A stretch of 5,879 nucleotides of DNA from an uncultured Muribaculaceae bacterium (GCA_947177435.1 CAMWUM010000136.1:1-5879); one strand, 5' to 3'. Positions 1 through 5,879 are shown, counted from the stretch's first letter. The notes: generated from the letters alone by a model not told the origin. Program-made: numbers and translations.

Positions 1-407
1 AGGCTGAGGAGCAAAAGATGCTTGGATGGTCAGCCAAGCGTGAGTTGTCGAAAATAAACTATCGCATACATACCGATGCGATTAAAACACACCTGTTGCC
101 GCCTGAGATTACCCGTGAACAGGCATCCCAAGTTTATGCCAATGAAGCCGATGTGCTGAATGTGGCGATGTTCGGTAAAACGGCTCGACAGTGGCGTGAA
201 GAGAATCCGGATTTAAAGGGTAATATACGCGATTATGCCTCAATCAACGAACTGATTTGTCTTTCAAATATGGAAAACCTCAATGCCGTGTTTATTGAAC
301 AAGGTATGCCGCAGGGAGAGAGGCTGATGAAACTCAATCAAATAGCCATTCACCAGATGGGCATATTGGAGAGTGGTGATGTTACTAGAAAACTATTGAA
401 AGATTAA
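1..407 (+). CDS. KilA-N-family DNA-binding protein, C-terminal part (5' truncated by window edge)
   Basis: The reading frame is open to the left edge (first full codon at base 3) and ends with tandem TAA TAA stops at 405-410. The Met at base 18 is probably internal: the codons before it read AEEQ and join smoothly to MLGWSAKRELSKINYRIHTD. That segment, the VYANEADVLNVAMFGKTA-x-QWR stretch, NIRDYASINELICLSNMENL and the FIEQGMPQ-x-ERLMKLNQIAIHQM tail are what I recognise as the conserved C-terminal half of Bacteroidota KilA-N domain proteins, usually around 270 residues. The KilA-N DNA-binding domain itself would lie upstream and is not visible. Family members resemble phage antirepressors and are widespread in Bacteroidales genomes, often without a known target. 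The gene is less GC-rich than uxaB, which starts only 4 nt after its stop. The exact function, and whether the gene is intact, cannot be judged here. Confidence 0.83.
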   Translation, partial: AEEQKMLGWSAKRELSKINYRIHTDAIKTHLLPPEITREQASQVYANEADVLNVAMFGKTARQWREENPDLKGNIRDYASINELICLSNMENLNAVFIEQGMPQGERLMKLNQIAIHQMGILESGDVTRKLLKD

Positions 408-411
408 TAAA

Positions 412-1839
412 ATGGAGAAATTAAGCAACAAAACGGTCGCCCGTAAGGAGCGCCCGATCAGGATATTGCAATTTGGCGAGGGCAATTTTTTGCGCGCCTT
501 CGCCGACTGGATGGTTGACATAGCCAACGAGCGCGGCGTGATGGACGCAGGCGTGGCCGTAGTGGCTCCGCGGTTTGGCGACAAGCCGGCCATCCGCAGC
601 CTGCGGGAGCAGGACGGCCTATATCACGTGATGCTTGAGGGCATCGCCGACGGCAAGCCCGCGCGTGAGAACAGGCTGGTGACGGCCATCGAGCGTGTGC
701 TATCGCCGACGGTTGACTATCAGGAGTATATCGACACGATTCTTTCGCCCGACCTGCAGGTGGTGATTTCAAACACCACCGAGGCCGGCATCAAATACGA
801 AAAGGATGACGCCACGGCCGACCTGCCCACCACATTTCCGGGGAAGGTGGCCAATCTGCTGTGGCGCAGGTATAAAGCCTTCGATGGCGACCCGGAGAAG
901 GGACTCGTGTTCGTATGCTGCGAACTGATTGAGGACAACGGCTCGCGGCTGCGCGAGTGCGTGCTTCGCCAGGCCGAGGAGAATGGCATGGGCCAGGATT
1001 TTATTGACTGGGTGAAAGGTAGTTGCGTATTCTGCGACTCGCTCGTTGACCGCATCGTGTCGGGCTTTCCGGCTGACACAATCGACGAGGCCACGGCCGA
1101 GCTCGGCTATGACGACGAAATGGTGGTCAAGGGCGAGCTCTACCACCTGTGGGTGATTGGTGGCGAGGGCTATGAGCGCGCCCGCCAATTGCTGCCGCTC
1201 GACCGTGCCGGGCTGCACGTGGAGTTCTTGCCCTCGGTGCGGGAATTTCGCGACAAGAAGGTGCGCATCCTCAACGGTTCGCATACGGGCATGACGCCCA
1301 TTGCCCTGCAGATGGGGTGTGAGACGGTGCGAGAGGCGTTTGACAATCCGCTGGTAAACAAGTTTGTATGCGATATGGTCGATAAGGAGGCCCTGCCGAT
1401 GATTGACGGCGACCGCGCCGAACTGAAAGCGTTTGCCGACGGCATACTCGAGCGGTTCTACAATCCATATATACGTCATCAGCTCAAGTCGATAGCCCTC
1501 AATTCGCTGTCGAAGTGGGAGGCGCGCAACCTGCCCACGGCCAGCGATTTCTACAAACGCACGGGCAAGCATGCCGAGCATGAGGCGTTCGCCATCGCAG
1601 CCCTACTGACGCTTTACAATCCCGCCTCGGGCTTTGAGCCTGAGGACGAACCGCAACGCGTGGCCGCCATCAGAGAGGCCTGGGCCACTGGCGATTGCCT
1701 GGCAGTTGCCCAGGCAGCTATGGGCCATTTGGAGGCGCAGGTGCCCGGATTCCTTGCGTTTGTGAGCGTGTATATGCGTGATATTATGGATAAGGGCATG
1801 GCGCAGGCCCTCGAAGATTTCTTGGCTGGTAATGAATAA
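412..1839 (+). CDS. uxaB: Tagaturonate reductase (altronate oxidoreductase)
   Basis: This cytoplasmic NAD(H)-dependent enzyme reduces D-tagaturonate to D-altronate in the galacturonate branch of hexuronate catabolism. The 475 residues match the family length (the E. coli enzyme is about 480). The N-terminal Rossmann domain opens with the long-chain mannitol-dehydrogenase-type nucleotide motif QFGEGNFLRAF (residues 20-30). The catalytic Lys-x4-Asn-x2-His of polyol-specific long-chain dehydrogenases is complete at K283, N288 and H291 (KVRILNGSH). A helical C-terminal domain follows, with RFYNPYIRHQLKSIALNSLSKW. The QFGEGNFLRAF-type N-terminus and the adjacent uxaA favour UxaB over fructuronate reductase UxuB or mannitol dehydrogenase. 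The ATG at 412 fits the family N-terminus; there is no clear Shine-Dalgarno sequence, as is normal in Bacteroidota. The 3' end overlaps uxaA by 8 nt, indicating one transcript. No promoter is evident in the 4-nt gap before it, so transcription must start within or before the upstream gene. Confidence 0.95.
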   Translation: MEKLSNKTVARKERPIRILQFGEGNFLRAFADWMVDIANERGVMDAGVAVVAPRFGDKPAIRSLREQDGLYHVMLEGIADGKPARENRLVTAIERVLSPTVDYQEYIDTILSPDLQVVISNTTEAGIKYEKDDATADLPTTFPGKVANLLWRRYKAFDGDPEKGLVFVCCELIEDNGSRLRECVLRQAEENGMGQDFIDWVKGSCVFCDSLVDRIVSGFPADTIDEATAELGYDDEMVVKGELYHLWVIGGEGYERARQLLPLDRAGLHVEFLPSVREFRDKKVRILNGSHTGMTPIALQMGCETVREAFDNPLVNKFVCDMVDKEALPMIDGDRAELKAFADGILERFYNPYIRHQLKSIALNSLSKWEARNLPTASDFYKRTGKHAEHEAFAIAALLTLYNPASGFEPEDEPQRVAAIREAWATGDCLAVAQAAMGHLEAQVPGFLAFVSVYMRDIMDKGMAQALEDFLAGNE

Positions 1840-3274
1840 GTTGCTGACTATCAACCCTGCCGACAACGTGGCCGTGGCCATTGAGGCTTTCGGCGACATC
1901 CCCGCCGGGCACAAGGTGGCGCTCCGCGACATCGCCGAGGGCGACGTCGTCATCAAGTACGGATTTCCGATTGGTCATGCCACTCAGCCGATTAAGGCCG
2001 GCGAGTGGGTGCATTCGCACAACCTTGCCACCTCGCTTGGCGATAACCTCGACTATTCCGCCTTCGCGCCCGATAACTCTGATTGTTCAAATTACTCAGA
2101 TAACTCTAATCTCACCATCGACGCCTACCTTCGCAAAAACGGCGGGATGGGCATTCGCAATGAGTTGTGGGTAGTACCCACCGTCGGCTGCGTCAACAGT
2201 CAGGCGCAGGCCATCGCCGAGCGGCTGCGTGCCGAGGGTGGTTGCGCCGACGACGTGCGCGCCTTTACGCATAATTACGGCTGTTCGCAACTCGGTCAGG
2301 ATCACGCCAATACGCGTTCTGCCCTGTGTTCGCTGATTAAACATCCCAACGCTGGCGGCGTAATCGTGCTTGGTCTTGGATGCGAGAACAACCAGATCGG
2401 CAAACTGCGCGAATGCCTTGGCGAGTACGATGATGAACGCGTTAAATTCATTGTCGCCCAGGAAGTTGACGACGAGATAGAGGAGGGCGTGGCCCTCGGG
2501 CGCGAGTTGCTCGCCTTGATGGTGGCTGACCGTCGTCAGCCGCTGCCCGTCAGCATGCTCCGCGTCGGCCTCAAATGTGGAGGTAGTGACGGCCTTTCGG
2601 GCATCACGGCCAACCCTCTGGTTGGCGCCTTCTCCGACTGGCTCGTGGCTCACGGCGGCTCGACGGTGCTTACAGAAGTACCGGAAATGTTTGGGGCTGA
2701 GACAATTCTGATGCGCCGATGCGTTGACAGACAGACCTTCGACAAGACCGTGGCGCTCATCAACGACTTCAAGGACTATTTCCGCGCCAGCGGTCAGCCC
2801 ATCTACGAAAACCCCTCGCCGGGCAATAAGGCAGGCGGCATCACCACCCTCGAAGAGAAGTCGCTCGGATGCGTACAAAAAGGTGGCACGGCTCCCGTCA
2901 TCGACGTTCTGCAATACGCTCAGCGCATTGCCAAGCAGGGCCTTAACCTGCTCTGTGCGCCCGGCAACGACCTTGTGGCCTCCACCGCGCTCGCCCTCTC
3001 AGGATGCCAGATGGTGCTGTTCACCACAGGCCGCGGCACGCCGTTCGGTACGTTCGTGCCCACCCTGAAAATCTCCACCAACACCCCCCTGGCTGCCAAA
3101 AAGCCCCGCTGGATCGACTTCAACGCCGGCGTCCTCGTCGACGGCCAAGACAAAGAAACAGTGCTCAACGCCCTAATCGACAAAGTGCTGTCCGTAGCCA
3201 ACGGCGCCCCCGCCCTCAACGAGCAGGCCAGCGCCAAAGAAATCGCCATCTTCAAGTCCGGCGTCACGCTTTAA
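1832..3274 (+). CDS. uxaA: Altronate dehydratase
   Basis: This enzyme dehydrates D-altronate to 2-keto-3-deoxy-D-gluconate, the step directly after UxaB; characterised members need Fe(II). I place the start at the ATG at 1832, giving 480 residues: MNKLLTINPADNVAVAIEAF is a normal family N-terminus, while the 18 codons available upstream (from 1778) are only uxaB read in another frame. An N-terminal SAF domain (about residues 1-75) ends in the VHSHNLATSL motif with H61 and H63. The UxaA/GarD central and C-terminal domains follow, with GIRNELWVVPTVGCVN, THNYGCSQLG, LGLGCENNQ, LKCGGSDGLSG, EVPEMFGAE, NPSPGNKAGGITTLEEKSLG and GRGTPFGTFVPTLKI, all intact. Galactarate dehydratase is the main alternative, made unlikely by coupling to uxaB. 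The linker between the SAF and central domains (residues 81-95) is unusual: it is Asn/Ser/Asp-rich and encoded by 9-bp repeats. Confidence 0.96.
   Translation: MNKLLTINPADNVAVAIEAFGDIPAGHKVALRDIAEGDVVIKYGFPIGHATQPIKAGEWVHSHNLATSLGDNLDYSAFAPDNSDCSNYSDNSNLTIDAYLRKNGGMGIRNELWVVPTVGCVNSQAQAIAERLRAEGGCADDVRAFTHNYGCSQLGQDHANTRSALCSLIKHPNAGGVIVLGLGCENNQIGKLRECLGEYDDERVKFIVAQEVDDEIEEGVALGRELLALMVADRRQPLPVSMLRVGLKCGGSDGLSGITANPLVGAFSDWLVAHGGSTVLTEVPEMFGAETILMRRCVDRQTFDKTVALINDFKDYFRASGQPIYENPSPGNKAGGITTLEEKSLGCVQKGGTAPVIDVLQYAQRIAKQGLNLLCAPGNDLVASTALALSGCQMVLFTTGRGTPFGTFVPTLKISTNTPLAAKKPRWIDFNAGVLVDGQDKETVLNALIDKVLSVANGAPALNEQASAKEIAIFKSGVTL
2072..2116 (+). repeat. In-frame tandem 9-bp repeat in the uxaA interdomain linker
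   Basis: Five consecutive 9-base units start at 2072, 2081, 2090, 2099 and 2108. The first and fourth are identical (GATAACTCT). The second (GATTGTTCA) and third (AATTACTCA) are diverged copies, and the fifth (AATCTCACC) is marginal. The unit is three codons long and in frame, giving DNS-DCS-NYS-DNS-NLT (residues 81-95). The stretch has 15 G/C of 45 bases, well below the surrounding gene. It lies between the SAF domain and the conserved GIRNELW segment, where an insertion should be tolerated. Confidence 0.7.
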
Positions 3275-3275
3275 G

Positions 3276-4187
3276 ATGTTGAACATGGCAGGGAATTACC
3301 GCGCCTCGTGGCATAACTATACTCGCAAGGGCTTTTATCATATTACGCTGATGAAGGATGCTGGCGCTGGAGATTTTGGTCAGCTGGCGGGTGATTGGCG
3401 TTTGGATGATGGGTGCAAGGGTGCGCCTTATGTCAGAGCCTCGGCTATCGGTCGGGCCATCAAGACGACACTGTTCTCCCTCAAGGGGATACACCCAGCC
3501 TTGCTCAATATCCAGTACGCGTTAATGCCCGACCACCTGCACATCCTCCTGGGGGTGGCGCAGGACTTGGACGAACACGTGGGCAAGAAAATCTCGGCGT
3601 TTAAGATCAAGGTCAACGCCCTGGCGGGCGTAAAGGTGTTCGCCTCTGGTTACCATGATCACATACTGATGGATGCGTGCATACGCGAGACTGTGAGAAA
3701 ATACATACGTGATAACGCACGCCGAGCCGTGCTGCGGCGCGCGTTCCCCGACTTTTTCTCGCGTACGCGTGTTGTTGAGATTGACGGGGTTGTGTACCAG
3801 GCCTACGGCAACATCTATCTGCTCGATAACCCTTACAAGGCGCAGGTAGTCGTACACCGCGCGGATTCTCCTGCGAAAAAGGATGAGGACAAGGCACGGT
3901 GGGCACATGCCTCGGCCAATGGAGGGGTGCTGGTGTCGCCTTTCATTCACCGCGACGAGCAAGCTGCCCGGCTGGCCGGCGAGGATCTGGGTGCTCGCAT
4001 AATCAAAATCCACAACCGCCCCATAGGTCAGCGCGAAAAGCCTGCAGGGCATGACTTCGACCTCTGTGCCCAGGGCCGCCTGTTGCTTATCACCCCCCGG
4101 CAAGAGCTCCCTATTATCCGTTCTACCTGCCTGCTAATGAATGAAATCGCCGCGGCCATCGTTGCCGGTCGCTTTTCAGTGCGGTGA
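3276..4187 (+). CDS. REP-associated tyrosine transposase (RAYT; Y1/HUH) with C-terminal Rossmann/DprA-like extension
   Basis: This is a single-strand DNA endonuclease/transposase relative of the IS200/IS605 TnpA family; characterised RAYTs bind and cleave REP palindromes. The Y1 domain (about residues 5-160) starts with YTRKGFYHITL. It carries the HUH pair H87-L88-H89 in YALMPDHLHILLGV, the GKKISAFKIKVN helix (103-114), GYHDHILMD, and the probable catalytic tyrosine Y143 in RKYIRDN, the usual place for the Tyr of the YI-x-x-N motif (the common NP is NA here). Residues about 170-303 form a second region with GNIYLLDNP, GGVLVSPFIHRDE, GARIIKIHN, FDLCAQGRLLLITP and STCLLMNEIAAAI; this alternating pattern resembles DprA/SMF-type Rossmann folds (my inference). 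The gene starts one base after the uxaA stop, and ATG 3285 is an alternative start. The frame and motifs are intact, so it is probably functional. REP-like palindromes follow its stop within 10 nt. Confidence 0.9.
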   Translation: MLNMAGNYRASWHNYTRKGFYHITLMKDAGAGDFGQLAGDWRLDDGCKGAPYVRASAIGRAIKTTLFSLKGIHPALLNIQYALMPDHLHILLGVAQDLDEHVGKKISAFKIKVNALAGVKVFASGYHDHILMDACIRETVRKYIRDNARRAVLRRAFPDFFSRTRVVEIDGVVYQAYGNIYLLDNPYKAQVVVHRADSPAKKDEDKARWAHASANGGVLVSPFIHRDEQAARLAGEDLGARIIKIHNRPIGQREKPAGHDFDLCAQGRLLLITPRQELPIIRSTCLLMNEIAAAIVAGRFSVR

Positions 4188-4193
4188 TGGAAG

Positions 4194-4215
4194 GCTCCCC
4201 GCAAGCGGGGGCTAC
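4194..4215 (-). repeat. REP-like element 1: GTAG plus bulged palindrome, just downstream of the RAYT
   Basis: Read on the minus strand this is GTAG followed by CCCCCGC-TT-GCGGGG-A-GC. The perfect core stem is CCCCGC/GCGGGG around a TT loop (4197-4210). Two further G-C pairs at the base (4194 with 4212, 4195 with 4211) leave base 4196 as a single-nucleotide bulge. A GTAG tetranucleotide next to an imperfect, bulged, GC-rich palindrome is the defining form of REP sequences recognised by RAYTs. The element starts 7 nt after the RAYT stop codon. Only two copies are visible in this window, so genome-wide repetition is not shown. Confidence 0.65.
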
Positions 4216-4257
4216 GGTAATGAAAAGGGAAGGCTTCACTTGTGCTCCCTAACATTG

Positions 4258-4280
4258 AGCCGCAATGCTTTGCGGCTTTT
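4258..4280 (+). terminator. Rho-independent terminator downstream of the RAYT
   Basis: AGCCGCAA pairs with TTGCGGCT (4258-4265 with 4270-4277) across the loop TGCT, giving an uninterrupted 8-bp stem followed at once by TTTT (4277-4280). This is a compact intrinsic terminator for the rightward transcript carrying uxaB, uxaA and the RAYT gene. On the other strand the hairpin is not followed by a T run, so it should not terminate the convergent ligase gene efficiently. Confidence 0.75.
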
Positions 4281-4288
4281 CCTTACTG

Positions 4289-4310
4289 GCGTCGCCGCTT
4301 GCGGGGACGC
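4289..4310 (+). repeat. REP-like element 2, inverted partner of element 1
   Basis: GCGTCGCCGC-TT-GCGGGGACGC is a 10-bp imperfect palindrome with one G/G mismatch (4294 against 4305) and the same TT loop as element 1. Bases 4295-4307 (CCGCTTGCGGGGA) are identical to the reverse complement of 4196-4208, so the two palindromes share a 13-nt core in opposite orientations about 86 nt apart. The GTAG box is not exact here (GTCG at 4291-4294). Two inverted REPs beside a RAYT gene is the arrangement known as a BIME or REPIN. Confidence 0.55.
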
Positions 4311-4340
4311 GGCCGGAATCACGCCCCTTTGACCTTCGTG

Positions 4341-5690
4341 TCAAAAATCTTTCAAATTTTGGATCATAAATTGTTGCTTCCCTCGTGATGTCTTACTAAT
4401 GCGATCAGTATATTTTATATCAGTTATGAAACCGTAATTTGAGAAGAATTCAGTTAAACCTATTTCATCTTCTTTAGAATATTCATGGGTCTTCACGATA
4501 TTTATTTCTAAGACTCCAGGTTCGTTTTGAATTATTTGCCAGGCACCGACGACATTGAATGTTTTAATGTGCGCACCAAAAAGCAAACCCGCCAAGAACA
4601 GTTTATTCCCATGCTTATCAATAATATAATCGCTGTTTCTGCCCAGAAGCTCGTCAAGGATTACTACTCCATTCCTGTTACCCCCGTAAACGGCCAGATC
4701 ACCGGTTTTATATCGAATAAATGGCAGTGCTGAGTATTGGAAGCCTGTCACGGCTATCTCTCCCATTTCACCGATGCTGGCATGGCTGCCGTCTGGCTTA
4801 AGGATCTCCACGATACCATACAAGGGACTACATTCGTAAGCAACGCTATCTGGATAACGGACGGCAAAGATTGATGCCTCTGAATGACCGTATTGTCCCC
4901 ACACTTTGCAATTGAATGTTTCTTCAATGAGTTTTACCTGATAATCTAATATGTTCTCACTTGTAAGGTAAATAGCTTTCAAATCAAAAGAAAGTGATGA
5001 TTTTGTTTCCTTGATTAATCTTGCGAGTTCGTAAATTCCCGAGGGATAACCTCTTAGCACCTCTGGTTTGTCACAATTTAGGGCCGTTAGGTAATAGGGA
5101 AAGTTTTCCGCATTTAGGTACATTGCAGAATAATGAGTCGCTCCGTAGGGGAAGTTTTTGTTGGTGTTTCCCCAAAAGATTTTTTTATTCTTCTCTTCCT
5201 CAGACACTTTTCGCCCATCAACTGATGAAATCTTGCAATGCCAGTCTCCGACCATGCGAGTATATAGTTGAGCTTGACAAAACAGTTCGCCTTTAAGTTC
5301 AAATTGACTATTCCCCCCAATAGGGAAGTGAAAAGGCTCGCCCGTAGACCCTCCAGTGTTAAACCACTTTCTCCAATTCTTGTCAACAAAAGATGCATAG
5401 ACATTAGACCCCAAGGTCCGCAAATCTTGCTTAGTCACTATAGGCAATTGTGATAGGATCTCAAGACAGTTCTCATTAGTTATCTTTTGTCCTTTTAATA
5501 AATTTCTATAAAAAGGTACATTCTTTTGTGCTCTTATTAATTGCCTGGTCAGGAATTCTCTTTGAATCTGAGGGTATTTTTCCTCAGGGATATTTAAATA
5601 TTTGTTTATGTAATAGGCATTTATTGTGTCGACTATCCTTGATGCTAAAGTTTTTAAAGTCATATTTGGTTTTGAATAATGTTTAGCCAT
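4341..5690 (-). CDS. PaaK/CapK-family adenylate-forming ligase (phenylacetate-CoA ligase-like)
   Basis: The 449 residues match the family length and carry the adenylate-forming enzyme motifs in order: the P-loop NTGGSTGEPF (111-120), GQYGHSEAS (265-273, the YGxTE position), RYKTGDLA (326-333), GRNSD (350-354) and KTSRGKQQF with the catalytic-lysine candidate K438. Such enzymes activate a carboxylate with ATP as an acyl-AMP, usually passing it to CoA. Phenylacetate is only one possible substrate. Variants with GGSTGEP resemble the CapK branch found in capsule and exopolysaccharide loci, which I favour, but the substrate is unknown. No phenylacetate-degradation gene is nearby. The start at 5690 is the first ATG after an in-frame stop at 5789-5787; M10 is an alternative. 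The gene is distinctly AT-rich compared with the uxa genes, runs against them, and is the only gene visible in its transcription unit. Confidence 0.92.
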   Translation of the reverse strand: MAKHYSKPNMTLKTLASRIVDTINAYYINKYLNIPEEKYPQIQREFLTRQLIRAQKNVPFYRNLLKGQKITNENCLEILSQLPIVTKQDLRTLGSNVYASFVDKNWRKWFNTGGSTGEPFHFPIGGNSQFELKGELFCQAQLYTRMVGDWHCKISSVDGRKVSEEEKNKKIFWGNTNKNFPYGATHYSAMYLNAENFPYYLTALNCDKPEVLRGYPSGIYELARLIKETKSSLSFDLKAIYLTSENILDYQVKLIEETFNCKVWGQYGHSEASIFAVRYPDSVAYECSPLYGIVEILKPDGSHASIGEMGEIAVTGFQYSALPFIRYKTGDLAVYGGNRNGVVILDELLGRNSDYIIDKHGNKLFLAGLLFGAHIKTFNVVGAWQIIQNEPGVLEINIVKTHEYSKEDEIGLTEFFSNYGFITDIKYTDRISKTSRGKQQFMIQNLKDF

Positions 5691-5879
5691 GGTAAGTAAT
5701 TTAGACCCTGTAAGTTGACTTTGCTGATAAAAGACCCTGCTGCTTCCATCTGCAAGAGCTACATGAACAGTACATACTAGTCCTCTTCATACTTTAAGTG
5801 ACCTGCAGGAAACAGCTGCTTTAAGATTTCAATATAGATCATTGTCAAATAAATAGTTCTTATGAATCAATGTCTAAGC
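5691..5879. other. AT-rich region upstream of the ligase gene; no supported gene
   Basis: These 189 bases contain the leader of the leftward ligase gene. The ligase frame stays open to a minus-strand stop at 5789-5787 but has no further ATG. I see no exact Bacteroidota promoter (TTTG then TAnnTTTG) and no convincing hairpin. A TTGACA-like hexamer on the minus strand (5848-5843) lacks a well-spaced partner. A 29-codon minus-strand reading frame (5790-5701) is the only other candidate, and I do not support it as a gene. Confidence 0.5.

Noticed and set aside
769..1581. 270-codon open frame on the minus strand inside uxaB
   Set aside because: It is the antisense shadow of a GC-rich gene; its translation shows no recognisable family motif, while the plus-strand frame is a complete UxaB.
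1778..1831. Upstream extension of uxaA to an ATG at 1778
   Set aside because: The 18 added residues are uxaB coding sequence in another frame and do not resemble UxaA N-termini; the ATG at 1832 gives the normal start.
2096..2914. 272-codon open frame on the minus strand inside uxaA
   Set aside because: It lies antisense to conserved UxaA motifs and is explained by codon bias of the sense gene.
3522..4103. 193-codon open frame on the minus strand inside the RAYT gene
   Set aside because: It is antisense to the HUH and C-terminal domains, with no family resemblance of its own.
4194..4310. CRISPR array or attC-like interpretation of the repeated palindromes
   Set aside because: There are only two copies in opposite orientation with no regular spacers and no cas or integrase gene; the GTAG-palindrome beside a RAYT fits REP elements better.
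4527..4733. 68-codon plus-strand frame inside the ligase gene
   Set aside because: It is the antisense shadow of the conserved C-terminal half of the ligase.
5701..5790. 29-residue Cys-containing peptide on the minus strand (MKRTSMYCSCSSC...) upstream of the ligase
   Set aside because: It is too short to distinguish from chance, has no ribosome-binding signal or recognised family, and lies in an otherwise noncoding AT-rich leader.
5843..5848. TTGACA-like -35 box on the minus strand upstream of the ligase
   Set aside because: There is no properly spaced -10 partner, and Bacteroidota promoters use a different consensus (TTTG / TAnnTTTG), which is not matched exactly here.

Overview
The window looks like a Bacteroidota chromosome fragment, most likely a gut or rumen Bacteroidales. 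This rests on the closely packed uxaB-uxaA pair for galacturonate catabolism, a KilA-N-family protein of the type common in Bacteroides/Prevotella, a RAYT with a Bacteroidota-type C-terminal extension, and the absence of strong Shine-Dalgarno sites. No rRNA or other marker confirms it, so the taxon is an inference.

Layout, left to right. Bases 1-407 (+) hold the C-terminal part of a KilA-N-family, phage-type DNA-binding protein whose start lies outside the window. Bases 412-1839 (+) encode tagaturonate reductase (UxaB). Bases 1832-3274 (+) encode altronate dehydratase (UxaA), overlapping uxaB by 8 nt. Bases 3276-4187 (+) encode a REP-associated Y1/HUH tyrosine transposase (RAYT), beginning one base after the uxaA stop. 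Bases 4188-4340 are a short intergenic region with two oppositely oriented palindromes sharing a 13-nt core, and a rho-independent terminator between them. Bases 4341-5690 (-) encode an adenylate-forming ligase of the PaaK/CapK family. Bases 5691-5879 are the AT-rich region upstream of that gene, with no supported gene.

Functionally, UxaB and UxaA catalyse consecutive steps: D-tagaturonate is reduced to D-altronate, which is dehydrated to 2-keto-3-deoxy-D-gluconate (KDG), the central part of pectin-derived galacturonate use. UxaC, KDG kinase and KDPG aldolase are not in this window. The RAYT is placed so that it would be transcribed with the uxa genes, and the transcript would end at the hairpin just after it. 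The ligase is convergent, clearly more AT-rich, and appears functionally unrelated; it may be the edge of a separate, possibly horizontally acquired, polysaccharide-type region.

The most interesting parts are the RAYT plus the inverted REP-like pair next to it (a candidate Bacteroidota REPtron/BIME), the Rossmann/DprA-like extension of that RAYT, and an in-frame run of 9-bp repeats in the interdomain linker of uxaA. I did not find evidence for a wholly new defence or metabolic system.
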